A stretch of 64,000 nucleotides of DNA from Nitrospirota bacterium. Lineage in GTDB: Bacteria > Nitrospirota > Thermodesulfovibrionia > Thermodesulfovibrionales > UBA1546. The position numbers and the translations under genes were made by a program. Below the pieces are notes generated by a model. That model did no database searches. It worked only from the letters and a program-made list of their open reading frames with translations, and was not told where the DNA came from. The DNA lies in the NCBI GenBank assembly GCA_016208915.1, contig JACQXE010000004.1:27347-91346 (forward strand), read 5' to 3'. Of the stretch, positions 1-9,323 are shown piece after piece; position 1 is the stretch's first letter; each line of letters opens with the position of its first letter.

Positions 1-1228
1 CTATTGACAGCCCAAGCCCTGTGCCTTTCCCGACCTCCTTTGTCGTAAAGAACGGCTCAAATATCCTTTCTCTTGTCGCCTCATCCATGCCTGTGCCTGT
101 ATCCGTCACTGTTATAAGCGCGTATGCGCCGGGTTTGCCGTATCCGTGAATCTTTATGAATTCATTGTCAATATCTATTACTTCTGTTGCAATGGTGAAT
201 GTTCCGCACTCTGGTATGGCATCCCTTGCATTCGTGGCAAGGTTCATTAATACCTGCTCTATCTGGCCTGAATCGGCAAAGACATCTATTGCCCCTTCAT
301 GCAATATCGTTTCAACCTTTATATCCTCTCCTATAATCCTCAATAAAAGCTTTTCAACCATCCTTATTATCCCATTCAGGTCCACAGGCTTCCTGTCCAT
401 TATCTGCTTTCTGCTGAAAATGAGAAGGTTCTGCGTAAGGTGCGCCGCCCTGTCCGCCGCTTTAAGCATATGCTCTATGTTCAAACGCTGCGGGTCGTCC
501 GCTGCCACCTTCATCAGTGCGATATGACCATAGCCAACTATCGCTGTAAGTATATTATTGAAGTCATGCGCAATGCCTCCGGCAAGCTGTCCCACTGCGT
601 CCATCTTCTGCATATGGCGGAGCTGGTCTTCAAGTTTCCTGCGTTCGGTTACGTCCCTGTCGATGCCGCGATAACCGCAAAATTTTCCGCTACTGTCGAA
701 GAACGGGACGCCGCTTGTTTCAAGGACGACCGGATGGCCGTCTTTATGGAGGTTTGTGTTTTCGAGGTTTGCGAAAGGTTTTTTCGCTGCGGCTATCGGC
801 CCGAATATGTCCGCAACCCGTTTGGCTTCATCAGGCGGCATAAAGTCAAAAGGTGCTTTGCCAAGCATTTCTTCAGGTTCATAACCGAGCAATACCTTTA
901 TTTTCGGACTCACATAAGTATAAAGAGCATTTTCGTCGACCTCCCACACCCAGTCGCTGGTGGTTTCTATAAGGTTGCGAAATCTCTCCTCGCTTTCCTT
1001 CAGCGCCTCCTCCCGCTTGATTAACAGATAAAGAAGCCCGGCGGTTACTATGATAAAGAGCCAGCCTTTGTATGTCTGAACTCTGGTGAGCGCTGTAAGG
1101 TCTGTTATAAAGAGGGCGATAAGATTGTCAGAGACTAAAATCCACAGGCTTCCGACAACTGCATAAATCAGAGCGATCCTGAAGGATGCCTTAATTATCT
1201 TCTGTTTTGACGAAGTTCTCTCCATTGC
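1..1228 (-). CDS. PAS-domain sensor histidine kinase, C-terminus cut by window edge
   Basis: I translated this frame by hand because it runs off the left edge. It is open from an ATG at 1228 to base 1. Two hydrophobic segments lie near residues 14-34 and 50-66, so the protein is probably anchored in the inner membrane. A PAS domain follows at about 75-200, then a phosphoacceptor box ([14 protein letters not shown], His at about residue 221) and an ATPase domain with the N-box [14 protein letters not shown], the G1 box VTDTGTGM and the start of the G2 box GTGLGLS. The end of the ATPase domain and any receiver domain lie outside the window. The architecture resembles the kinase encoded at 8-10.7 kb. 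It is divergent from the AddA-like gene across about 110 bp. The ligand is unknown. Confidence 0.85.
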
Positions 1229-1339
1229 GCCTTGCTCTCTCTTATCTGAGAATACCACCAATTTTGAAATGCTGCAAATACCACTGTCCCCAAAAGGCAT
1301 TGCAAGCAAAAATCTCCCTGTGTTATTCTGAGGATAAAC

Positions 1340-4189
1340 ATGAACAGCTACCTTGACACCCAAAAAAGCGTAATAATCTCCTCCCCTGCCGGTTCAGGGA
1401 AGACAGAAAAGCTTTCAAGAAGATATATCAGCCTTCTCCTGAGCGGCGTTGAGATTGAAAAAATCCTCTGTATTACATTCACTGAAAAGGCTGCTGCTGA
1501 GATGAAAGAAAGGATACTCAGCATATTAGGCAAAGAAAATCCCGAGCTTTTCCATAAGATCAAAGAGCAGATGCCGCTAATGCGCATATCCACAATTCAT
1601 GCATTCTGCCTTAAACTGCTGAAACGCTTTTCTATAGAACTCGGAATTGATCCCTCGCTTGAGATTACAGATGAATTCAATGCCTTGCTTCTCTGGCTGG
1701 AAGCAGTTTATGAATGTCTCAGGGAAGAAAGAGAAAAGCCATCCCTGTTCTTTGAGATGATAAAAAGCAGAGGGATAAAGGGATGGAACACTCTCTATTC
1801 GGCACTGAAGAGTCTTTATGAAAAAAGACCTCTCTCAGAACTTCTTTTGCAGGAACAATCGCAGCTCGGGGAAGAACATGAACAAGACATTCTCGAACTA
1901 TACTCAAAGTGCCTCTCTCTATATAAAGAGAAAAAACTTGAACGGCATCTGCTTGATTTTGATGACCTTGAGCTTCTTGCCTATAACTCACTTTTGAGCC
2001 ATCCCGAATGGCAGAACATCCTCTACGCATTCGATGAGCATACAGATCACATACTCGTTGATGAGTTTCAGGATACGAGTTCTCTCCAATGGAAGATCAT
2101 AGACAAACTCACTGAGGAGTGGCGTTCCGGCGTTGGAGCAAAAAGGGATTCAGGGAAAATTCCAACCATATTCCTTGTCGGAGATGACAAACAATCAATC
2201 TATCTGTTCAGAGGCGCTAATGTAAGCGTATTCCATGAAGCAAAAGAGAGATTTACAGAATGGCTGGGCAAGGAATACTACTATGAAGAGATAAAAGAAA
2301 ACTTCAGAAGTCTTCCTGCAATAGTAAATTTTACAAATAATCTTTTCGAAAAGATAATGCCAAACACTATTGATTCACACTGGCGAACGCGATACATCCC
2401 CTTTGAGGCAACAAGGCAGGGCGAAGGACGCGTAGAGTTGATACTTGTTGAAACAGGCGGGAATATGAAAAAAAACAGGAACAGAGAGGCTAATCTGCTG
2501 GCAAAAAGAATAAGCTCGCTTGTTGGAAGCTATTCTGTATATGACGGAACAGAAAAAAGACCATGCAGATATGAAGATATGGCAATATTGCTGAGAAAAA
2601 GAACCCATCTACCCCTGTTCGAAAATGCCTTGAGAAAAGAATATATCCCATTTATTGCAGTAAAGGGTATAGGTTTTTATGACGAACCAGAGGTTGCTGT
2701 CTTAAGAGAACTTCTTTCATTCATCATTGACCCGTTGGATGACTACAGCCTTTTCTGTGTCTTGAGAAGCCCTGTCTTCGGAATAAGTTATGAGACACTT
2801 ATAGATATAATCTCTGAAGATGAACAACCGTTAATAGAAAAGATAAAGACGAATCATGAACAGTGGGCAGTTGAAACTTCAAGGATGCTGAATACATGGA
2901 TAGAAAAGGCATTGAATATCCCTCTCGCAATACTTCTTGAGGAAGCGCTTACAGAGACAGGAGGCTGGCAGCATTACTGGGAAAAGCAGAGGCTGGCAAA
3001 TATAAAAAAATTTATAAGACTGATCGAATCGTATGAATCATCAGGATTCTCGCGTCTGGAGATCCGGGATAAACTTATCAAGGCACGGGACAGAGACGAA
3101 CCAAAGGCAAACATCAACACAGAGGGCATGAATGCTGTAAAGATAATGACCATACATGCTGCAAAGGGGCTTCAGTTCCCTATGGTCTTCCTTCCATCAC
3201 TTGACGAGGGGCATACTATCAGAAGCAGTTCTATTGTTATAGACGAAGAAAATAATAAACTCTCCATTGCATATGAAGAAGATTCTGACAAAAGGAAAAA
3301 GATACCTGAGTTTTTGATAAGGAAGGAAAAAGAGACTGAAGAAGAGAAACGCCTTTTCTATGTTGCAGTGACGCGGGCAAGAGACTTTCTCTGCATGCTC
3401 GGCGCATTGGAAAAAGACAAGCAGCCGAAAGGCAGACTCTCTTATATAACAGAGAACTTTGACATCTTCAAAAACAAAGAAATTACAAACACTGCCGGAC
3501 TTTTTCAAATAATGACTGAAGCAGAGGTTGATAACCTTTATTCAGTAATTCATCCTTCATCCTTCTTCCTTCATCCTTCAAAACCATCAGTCTCAGAGAT
3601 TGTATATACAAATCCTCTTTCATATGAGCCTGCTGTCAGATGGAGGGATGTCACAGAGGATATAGATATCCGTACAAAGCACGGAGAGGACTGGGTCCTG
3701 CTCGGCAGGGTCTTCCACAAACTCTTTGAAGAGCTGTCAAAAGGAATACTGGCACAAGACGGAGACTCGGCTCTGCGAGACAGGATAAATGAGAGAGCGC
3801 TTTTTCTGTTGAGAAATGAATTCGTGTCTGATGAAGATATTCCAAGGCTCAGCAATATAATCATAAATGATTTTCAGGGCCTCGAGACAAGCGGCCATCT
3901 GAAAGATATAATTTTTCCACGTAATAATGCATTCTCAGAAATGCCGTTTATCCTCCAAAAAGGCAAGACTGTGTTCAAAGGGAGAGTTGACAGGATCATT
4001 GTTGAAGGCAACATTGCCAGCATCTATGATTACAAGACTTTTCCTGTCAAAGACAGCGAACTGCCTGAGCTGATAGAAAAATATAAGTTTCAGATGGAGA
4101 TTTACAGAGAAGCAGTCAGCAAGATACTTTCACTAAAGACAAAAAATTTTCTGCTTTTTACGCACAGGCCACTCCTCATAGAGGTATAA
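1340..4189 (+). CDS. addA: UvrD/AddA-type helicase-nuclease
   Basis: Superfamily 1 helicase of the AddA/RecB type, 949 residues, expected to process double-strand breaks. The Walker A motif SSPAGSGKTEK is near residue 15, the Walker B-like motif LVDEFQDT near 238, GDDKQSIYLFRGA near 280 and TIHAAKGLQFPMVFLP near 605. A C-terminal PD-(D/E)XK nuclease is visible as GRVDRI...YDYKT followed by QMEIYR near residues 890-925. The ATG at 1340 follows GAGG at a good distance. No addB lies beside it: the gene upstream is a divergent kinase and the gene downstream is convergent recO, only 6 bp away. A 7-bp tandem array (3549-3579) encodes a low-complexity His-Pro-Ser stretch between the helicase and nuclease parts. 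The AddA versus RecB-like assignment is by family resemblance. Confidence 0.85.
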   Translation: MNSYLDTQKSVIISSPAGSGKTEKLSRRYISLLLSGVEIEKILCITFTEKAAAEMKERILSILGKENPELFHKIKEQMPLMRISTIHAFCLKLLKRFSIELGIDPSLEITDEFNALLLWLEAVYECLREEREKPSLFFEMIKSRGIKGWNTLYSALKSLYEKRPLSELLLQEQSQLGEEHEQDILELYSKCLSLYKEKKLERHLLDFDDLELLAYNSLLSHPEWQNILYAFDEHTDHILVDEFQDTSSLQWKIIDKLTEEWRSGVGAKRDSGKIPTIFLVGDDKQSIYLFRGANVSVFHEAKERFTEWLGKEYYYEEIKENFRSLPAIVNFTNNLFEKIMPNTIDSHWRTRYIPFEATRQGEGRVELILVETGGNMKKNRNREANLLAKRISSLVGSYSVYDGTEKRPCRYEDMAILLRKRTHLPLFENALRKEYIPFIAVKGIGFYDEPEVAVLRELLSFIIDPLDDYSLFCVLRSPVFGISYETLIDIISEDEQPLIEKIKTNHEQWAVETSRMLNTWIEKALNIPLAILLEEALTETGGWQHYWEKQRLANIKKFIRLIESYESSGFSRLEIRDKLIKARDRDEPKANINTEGMNAVKIMTIHAAKGLQFPMVFLPSLDEGHTIRSSSIVIDEENNKLSIAYEEDSDKRKKIPEFLIRKEKETEEEKRLFYVAVTRARDFLCMLGALEKDKQPKGRLSYITENFDIFKNKEITNTAGLFQIMTEAEVDNLYSVIHPSSFFLHPSKPSVSEIVYTNPLSYEPAVRWRDVTEDIDIRTKHGEDWVLLGRVFHKLFEELSKGILAQDGDSALRDRINERALFLLRNEFVSDEDIPRLSNIIINDFQGLETSGHLKDIIFPRNNAFSEMPFILQKGKTVFKGRVDRIIVEGNIASIYDYKTFPVKDSELPELIEKYKFQMEIYREAVSKILSLKTKNFLLFTHRPLLIEV
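3549..3579 (+). repeat. 7-bp tandem array inside addA
   Basis: Four consecutive copies of the unit TTCATCC, the third reading TTCTTCC, followed by the start of a fifth. The array stays in frame and encodes a serine/proline/phenylalanine-rich linker. Confidence 0.8.
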
Positions 4190-4195
4190 CTTAGC

Positions 4196-4927
4196 CTAAA
4201 AAACCTTATGAAACGCCCCTGACTTAAGCGGTCTTGTAAGCCTGTATCTGATGTGGTCATTGAGCATATCAGATAACTCTGCCAGAAGATTCCGCGAAGG
4301 TTTTATCCGCTCTATTAGAGACAAATCCCATCTGCTCAGGCTCTCATAGAGCTTGATAGAGGCAGGGGAGAGTTTTATCGGAGAATCCATTCCAGTGATA
4401 CATCTCTCACAGATGACAGAGCCATGAGATATATAGAAGCTGAATCCTGTTTTTCCGCAGTTTGCACAGCCGTCAAGTCTTGGCGCATATCCTATGAGAT
4501 TCAGGAACCGTATCTTATATAGGATTATGTGCAGCGGCAGCGTACAGTCTTTCTCTGTTTCCTTCAATACGTCCAGAAGAAGCATGAACACCTTTCTGTT
4601 AGCCTCGTGCTCAGGCAAAAAACTTGCCGTCAGTTCAAGTATCTCCGAGACCTTGAGAAAACACTCCAGCCTGTCACGTATTAACTGAAATGAGAGGATA
4701 ATATCTGACTGTGTGAGGCGTGGAAGATTTGCATCTTCCTTTCCCCAAAATGAGATCTTAGAGTATGTTAATGGTTCAAGACTGCTCCCGAATCTGCTTT
4801 TTATCTTGCGGGGACTCTTTGCGAATGTTTTTATAAGGCCGAAATCAGAGGTGAGATGAGTAACAATAAGGTCTGCTTCTCCAAAAAGGGCTGTCTTTAA
4901 AACAATGCCCTCAGTTCGACGCAACAT
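4196..4927 (-). CDS. recO: DNA repair protein RecO
   Basis: RecO, 243 residues, loads RecA on SSB-coated gaps together with RecR. The N-terminal OB-fold begins LRRTEGIVLKTALFGEADLI. A four-cysteine zinc site of the form CxxC...CxxC (CANCGKTG...CERC) lies around residues 148-172, as is usual for the family. Its ATG overlaps the stop of the upstream bifunctional-nuclease gene by one base (TAATG), which indicates translational coupling. It is convergent with the AddA-like gene, so two recombination-repair genes sit tail to tail. Confidence 0.93.
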   Translation of the reverse strand: MLRRTEGIVLKTALFGEADLIVTHLTSDFGLIKTFAKSPRKIKSRFGSSLEPLTYSKISFWGKEDANLPRLTQSDIILSFQLIRDRLECFLKVSEILELTASFLPEHEANRKVFMLLLDVLKETEKDCTLPLHIILYKIRFLNLIGYAPRLDGCANCGKTGFSFYISHGSVICERCITGMDSPIKLSPASIKLYESLSRWDLSLIERIKPSRNLLAELSDMLNDHIRYRLTRPLKSGAFHKVF

Positions 4928-5379
4928 TACATCACATTACCAAAGTCTTCAGGTTTCAGATTCTTGAGCCATTCTTCGAGTTCATCAGTGCTGCGCTGTT
5001 CAAGAACACTCTCCTCAACAAATATGGGTGCATTCACTCTGAGGGCAACAGCAATAGCGTCGCTCGGCCTTGAATCCACAGATGTCTCATTCTTGCCGTC
5101 CGTAATATAAATAAATGCATAATAGGTATTATCGAGTATCTCTGTAACAACAATCTTTGATATCTTAACCTGCAGGTTGTGAATCACATTTTTTATCAGG
5201 TCATGGGTTAACGGCCGGGGTGTTACAACCCTTCCGAGTGCAAGCGCAATCGAATCAGCTTCTGGTTTTCCGATCCATATAGGCAGTGTAGTCACACCGT
5301 CCATATCCTTCAGGAGCAGAATATACATCCCGCTTCTCGGATCGAACAACAAACCCTCAACCTTCATCTGGACAAGCAT
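4927..5379 (-). CDS. bifunctional nuclease family protein (DUF151)
   Basis: A 150-residue protein of the bifunctional nuclease / DUF151 family. The family fold is recognisable from LLFDPRSGMYILLLKD near the N-terminus, LPIWIGKPEADSIALAL near residue 35 and the conserved SRPSDAIAVALR segment near residue 103. Members have been reported to have nuclease activity, but the physiological role in most bacteria is unclear. It lies between an aminotransferase gene 68 bp upstream and recO, with which it overlaps by one base, so it is probably co-transcribed with both. Confidence 0.85.
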   Translation of the reverse strand: MLVQMKVEGLLFDPRSGMYILLLKDMDGVTTLPIWIGKPEADSIALALGRVVTPRPLTHDLIKNVIHNLQVKISKIVVTEILDNTYYAFIYITDGKNETSVDSRPSDAIAVALRVNAPIFVEESVLEQRSTDELEEWLKNLKPEDFGNVM

Positions 5380-5447
5380 GCTTTTTAAACCTTAGGTATT
5401 GCAGTATACAAATTCAAGATTAATATTATACCATGTAATTATTCAAT

Positions 5448-6638
5448 CTATGTTAACCTGCTTACAGCCTCTCTGATCCTGTCCAATCCTTTTTTGATGT
5501 TATCTATTGAAGTTGCATAAGACAGCCGTATGTAATCATCATTTCCGAACGCCTCTCCATGCACAAGGGCAACATTTGCCTTTTCAAGAAAATAAATTGC
5601 AAGGTCTGATGAAGAAGATATTTTATTTCCATCTGTATGCCTGCCGTATAACTTTGACGTGTTTGGAAATGCATAAAATGCCCCTGTTGGTGTGAGACAG
5701 CTTATGCCTGAGATGGCATTAAGCTCAGTAACCAGAAACTTTCTCCTTTTGTCGAATTCAGCAAGCATTGTATTTATAAAATCCTGCGGTCCTCTTAATG
5801 CCTCAACTGCTGCCTTCTGTGCAATTGATGTTGGATTTGATGTAGACTGGCTCTGGATATTTGTCATTGCCTTGATTATATCCTTAGTACCTGCAGTATA
5901 ACCAATCCTCCATCCTGTCATTGCATATGACTTTGAGAGCCCATTCACAATAAGCGTCCTCTGCTTTATATCTTTACTAAGAGATGCGATGCTTATATGT
6001 GTAAAGCCATCGTATGTAAGTTTTTCATATATCTCATCAGAGATTACATAGAGATTATGTTTTATAGCAATCTCAGCAATCCCTTCAAGCGTTTTTTTAT
6101 CATAAGTCACCCCAGTTGGATTTGACGGAGAATTCAGGATTATTGCCTTTGTCTTTTTTGTGATATGCGATTCAAACACATCAGGCTTAAGCATGAAGTT
6201 ATCTTTTTCATTGGTCTTAATAAAAACAGGTATTGCGTCATTCAGGATAACCTGATCAGGATAGGAGACCCAGTAAGGGGAAGGGATTATTACTTCATCA
6301 CCTTTTCCATAGAGTGCCTGTGCAATATTATAAAGGCTGTGCTTTGCACCGCATGATACAATTATCTCATCACGGGTATAATCAAGATTATTATCCTTTT
6401 TGAATTTTTCTATGATTGCATCCTTTAACGGGTCTATGCCTCCAACAGGTGTGTATTTTGTAAAGCCTTCCCTTATTGCCTTTATAGCAGCCTCTTTTAT
6501 ATTTTCAGGCGTATCAAAATCAGGCTCGCCTACTCCGAAATTAACGATATCAATCCCAGATGCCTTCATTGCCTTTGCCTTTGCATCCATTGCAAGGGTT
6601 GGTGATGGCTTAATCTTTCCTGCCCTTTCAGAAAGCAT
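5448..6638 (-). CDS. aspC: class I/II pyridoxal-phosphate aminotransferase (aspartate aminotransferase type)
   Basis: A fold-type I PLP enzyme of 396 residues, close to the bacterial I-gamma aspartate aminotransferases, interconverting aspartate/2-oxoglutarate and oxaloacetate/glutamate in the cytoplasm. Visible marks are NFGVGEPDFDTP near residue 34, the substrate and cofactor loop NSPSNPTGVTYD, the YVISDEIYEKL segment, and the Schiff-base lysine in GLSKSYAMTGWRIGY near residue 235. Length is normal. It is the first gene of the run leading into the DUF151 nuclease and recO. Upstream is repeat copy A. Substrate specificity within the class I group cannot be fixed from sequence reading alone. 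Confidence 0.9.
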   Translation of the reverse strand: MLSERAGKIKPSPTLAMDAKAKAMKASGIDIVNFGVGEPDFDTPENIKEAAIKAIREGFTKYTPVGGIDPLKDAIIEKFKKDNNLDYTRDEIIVSCGAKHSLYNIAQALYGKGDEVIIPSPYWVSYPDQVILNDAIPVFIKTNEKDNFMLKPDVFESHITKKTKAIILNSPSNPTGVTYDKKTLEGIAEIAIKHNLYVISDEIYEKLTYDGFTHISIASLSKDIKQRTLIVNGLSKSYAMTGWRIGYTAGTKDIIKAMTNIQSQSTSNPTSIAQKAAVEALRGPQDFINTMLAEFDKRRKFLVTELNAISGISCLTPTGAFYAFPNTSKLYGRHTDGNKISSSSDLAIYFLEKANVALVHGEAFGNDDYIRLSYATSIDNIKKGLDRIREAVSRLT

Positions 6639-6676
6639 AAAAACCTCCTCCGTTTCTAAAAATATTTAAATTCATA

Positions 6677-6808
6677 GAGACAGGATATAACATTTTCACT
6701 CATTCTCGGTCGTTCCGACCTCCGAGGTATTTTACCTCTTTATTATTTGTATTTTATACTGCCGGAATATCGGCAAAATAATGCCGCTCAAATATTATAT
6801 CCTATCTC
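6677..6808 (+). repeat. interspersed inverted-repeat element, copy A
   Basis: Terminal arms GAGACAGGATATAACATTTT and the reverse complement of AAATATTATATCCTATCTC pair imperfectly. The interior holds a GGTCG/CGACC hairpin, a GAGGTA/TACCTC hairpin and a GCCG/CGGC hairpin. It lies between aspC and the divergent binding-protein gene. The rest of 6639-7077 holds a promoter (6914-6942) and AT-rich sequence with no further gene. Confidence 0.85.
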
Positions 6809-6913
6809 TAAAATCATGGTTTAGTAATGGCTATTTTAAAACATTCAAAGTTTTTAATAAAGAGTTCATGAAGGTCAAATGGCTCTAACCAAAATATTTT
6901 CTCTTTAAAAAAC

Positions 6914-6942
6914 TTGACATTACCTTCATTAGAAGTTATTTT
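6914..6942 (+). promoter_or_regulatory. sigma70-type promoter for the binding protein-kinase unit
   Basis: TTGACA at 6914-6919, a 17-base spacer and TATTTT at 6937-6942. It is followed about 135 bases later by the strong ribosome binding site GGGGAGG and the ATG at 7078. Confidence 0.55.
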
Positions 6943-7077
6943 ATCGAAGAAAATGAGATTTGATTTCGTCTATTATTATGTCTTTTCTTCCATATCCATT
7001 AGTATCTTTTCTGTTATTATCTGTTATGAATCAGCCATCTATTTTAAAATCAAGGGGAAAAGGGGAGGTAAAAAATA

Positions 7078-8040
7078 ATGGGAATAGCTAAAAAGTTTTT
7101 TGTTTTTGCAATATTTTTTTTGAGCATCACCCTATTTTCTGTGAATGCGAGAGCTGAGAAAAAAATTGGTATCCTTATGTTTAGTGAAGAGAGCCGCTAT
7201 AACGAGGCGTCAAAAGGCATGATGGATCAGCTCAAAGAAAATGGTTTTGGAGAGCCCAGCGTAAAGTTCATTATAGAAAATGCAGGAGGCAACAAAGCAA
7301 AAGCAGCAGAACTGGTGCAGAAATTCGCTGCAGCAAAGATGGATTTGATTTTTACATTAGGCACTTCTGCAACCATAGCTGTTTCACGCGAGATTACGGA
7401 CGTGCCGATAGTATTTGGCATGGTTTATGATCCTGTAGGAGCAGGGATAGCCAAGGATTGGAAGAGTTCAGGCAACAACACTACCGGCGTAAGCCCTAAT
7501 GTTCCAATGTCAATAATAATGGATCGACTGAAAGAGCTTGTTGCAGTAAAGAGATTGGCAGTGCTCTACTCTCCCGGTGAAAAAAATTCAGAGATACAAC
7601 TCAAAAATCTTCAGGAAATTCAAGCGGATTATAAGCTCAAGGTTATTCCGGTTCCCTTGACCAAAACAGAAGAAGCTTCCCAACTCCTGTCAGAGGTCGT
7701 ACGCACATCAGACGCAATTTATTTTACCGGCAGTAATCTGGTCAGCACTGTTATTCCAATAACCATAGATATGGCGAATAAGGCAAAAGTCGTTACTATA
7801 AGCCATCTTGAAGACATAGTAGAGAAAGGGGCTTTGCTGGGCGTATGCCCGGATAGCTATCTTCTTGGCCGTCATGCAGGGGAAAAGGCAATAAAGATAT
7901 TAAAGGGGGCTAAGCCGTCATCCATTCCTATTGAATCTATGAAAGAATATGATTTAATGATTAACATGAAGACAGCAAAGGCAGGACAGTTTCAGATTCC
8001 GCCTGAATTTATGAAAAAGGTAAAGAGGAAAATACAATAA
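7078..8040 (+). CDS. ABC transporter substrate-binding protein (TrpX-like, PF04392 type)
   Basis: A 320-residue periplasmic binding protein. A signal peptide covers about residues 1-26, with likely cleavage after ARA. The mature part starts KKIGILMFSEESRYNEASKG and contains the family marks LIFTLGTSATIAVSREI and PIVFGMVYDPVGAGI, typical of the ABC_sub_bind family of type I binding folds. The C-terminus reads NMKTAKAGQFQIPPEFM. No permease or ATPase gene follows. Instead a membrane sensor kinase starts about 40 bp downstream, so the protein may present a ligand to the kinase rather than to a transporter (inference). The ligand is unknown. Confidence 0.85.
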   Translation: MGIAKKFFVFAIFFLSITLFSVNARAEKKIGILMFSEESRYNEASKGMMDQLKENGFGEPSVKFIIENAGGNKAKAAELVQKFAAAKMDLIFTLGTSATIAVSREITDVPIVFGMVYDPVGAGIAKDWKSSGNNTTGVSPNVPMSIIMDRLKELVAVKRLAVLYSPGEKNSEIQLKNLQEIQADYKLKVIPVPLTKTEEASQLLSEVVRTSDAIYFTGSNLVSTVIPITIDMANKAKVVTISHLEDIVEKGALLGVCPDSYLLGRHAGEKAIKILKGAKPSSIPIESMKEYDLMINMKTAKAGQFQIPPEFMKKVKRKIQ

Positions 8041-8064
8041 CTATATATAAAACCTTAACTATGC

Positions 8065-9258
8065 TTGAATAGAATACTGACAATGTTCAAAGAAAAATAT
8101 AGACAAAGCTTACAGTTCAGATTTTTGCTTTTTATATTAGCTATTCTTCTGCTCAGCACTACTATATTAAGCATTGTTATCTCAGCAAACGAAAGAACAG
8201 TGTTGATAAACTCCTTGAAACTCCAAGGCCAAAAACGTGCTGCTTTCATCGCTAAACTCAGCATAGACCCTCTGCTTGCAAACAATACCATTCAATTGGA
8301 TACTATTGTAAATGATTCAAATAAAGAAGATTTTATATATACCATCATTCAGGACACCAAAGGCAACCTGCTAACTTCCCAATATGCCAGTATTAATCAT
8401 GGGTCGCCCAAAATTATGGCTGTTCTTTCAAAGCTATCAAAAGACACTGAGTTGCAAGATATTATAAGTGCTATCAAAAAAGCTGAGACTGTTATAGAAC
8501 TCTCAGCCCCTATCATGATAGACATTAAACCTATCGGTAAAGTTATTATGGGCATAACGTTACACAGAATCAATCAGCAGGTTTTAAAAACTATAATGTT
8601 TGTTATTACGCTTAACTTGGCTGTAGCGTTTGTACTTGGAATCGTATTGTTTAGTGCCTCAAAAAGAATAGTCTTGACGCCGATTGCTGAACTTGCCCGA
8701 GCAACCTCGGCACTTGCAGATGGAGATCTATCTACACAGGTCAGGATTAAAGCAACAGGAGAGATACAGACACTGGTAGACAGTTTTAATAAAATGGCTG
8801 CAGACCTTAAGAAGACTATGGTCTCTAAAGAAGCGCTGGAAGACAGCGAGGAAAAATTTCGGGCAATCACAACTACTGCAACAGATGCTGTAATTCTAAT
8901 GAATCATGAGGGGAAAATAGAGTATTGGAATCCTGTAGCAGAAAAGATTTTTGGTTATAGCAGAGATGAAATAAAAGGCAAAGAATTCCATCTAATCATT
9001 GCCCCTGAAAGATATCATAATGCCTACAGGGAAGGCTTCAGAAAATTTGCAAGAACCGGTGAAGGCCCTGCCATCGGAAATACACTTGAATTTATGGCTG
9101 TTAGGAAGGACGGAACAGAATTTCCGATTAAGGTTTCTGTTTCTGCCATTCAAAGAAAAGGGCAATGGTATGCTGTCGGGATAGTGCGTGATATCACTGA
9201 ACGCAAGCAGACAGAAGAAGCACTGAAGGATTCTGAAAAAAATACCGAGACCTTGTAG
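8065..9258 (+). CDS. sensor kinase, N-terminal part (periplasmic sensor, HAMP, PAS); split from the next entry by a frameshift
   Basis: Front half of a hybrid histidine kinase. A TTG at 8065 or an ATG at 8083 could start it; neither has a strong ribosome binding site. Transmembrane segments near residues 20-43 and 178-200 enclose a periplasmic sensor region of about 130 residues. A HAMP linker (PIAELARATSALADGDLS) and a PAS domain (AITTTATDAVILMNHEGKIEY) follow. The frame ends just after ...ALKDSEK at a TAG. Reading on in the -1 frame after the A7 run at 9236-9242 gives YRDLVDNALVGIYRTDLKG, the start of a second PAS domain that runs without a break into the next entry. The original gene therefore spanned about 8065-10715. 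Confidence 0.8.
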   Translation: MNRILTMFKEKYRQSLQFRFLLFILAILLLSTTILSIVISANERTVLINSLKLQGQKRAAFIAKLSIDPLLANNTIQLDTIVNDSNKEDFIYTIIQDTKGNLLTSQYASINHGSPKIMAVLSKLSKDTELQDIISAIKKAETVIELSAPIMIDIKPIGKVIMGITLHRINQQVLKTIMFVITLNLAVAFVLGIVLFSASKRIVLTPIAELARATSALADGDLSTQVRIKATGEIQTLVDSFNKMAADLKKTMVSKEALEDSEEKFRAITTTATDAVILMNHEGKIEYWNPVAEKIFGYSRDEIKGKEFHLIIAPERYHNAYREGFRKFARTGEGPAIGNTLEFMAVRKDGTEFPIKVSVSAIQRKGQWYAVGIVRDITERKQTEEALKDSEKNTETL

Positions 9259-9323
9259 ATAACGCCCTTGTAGGAATTTACAGAACTGATCTGAAAGGTA
9301 ATTTCCTCTATGCTAACGATGCC

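Noticed and set aside
6677..6808. Insertion sequence with a transposase
   Set aside because: No copy of the element carries a coding region for a transposase, and no clear target-site duplication is visible at the ends.
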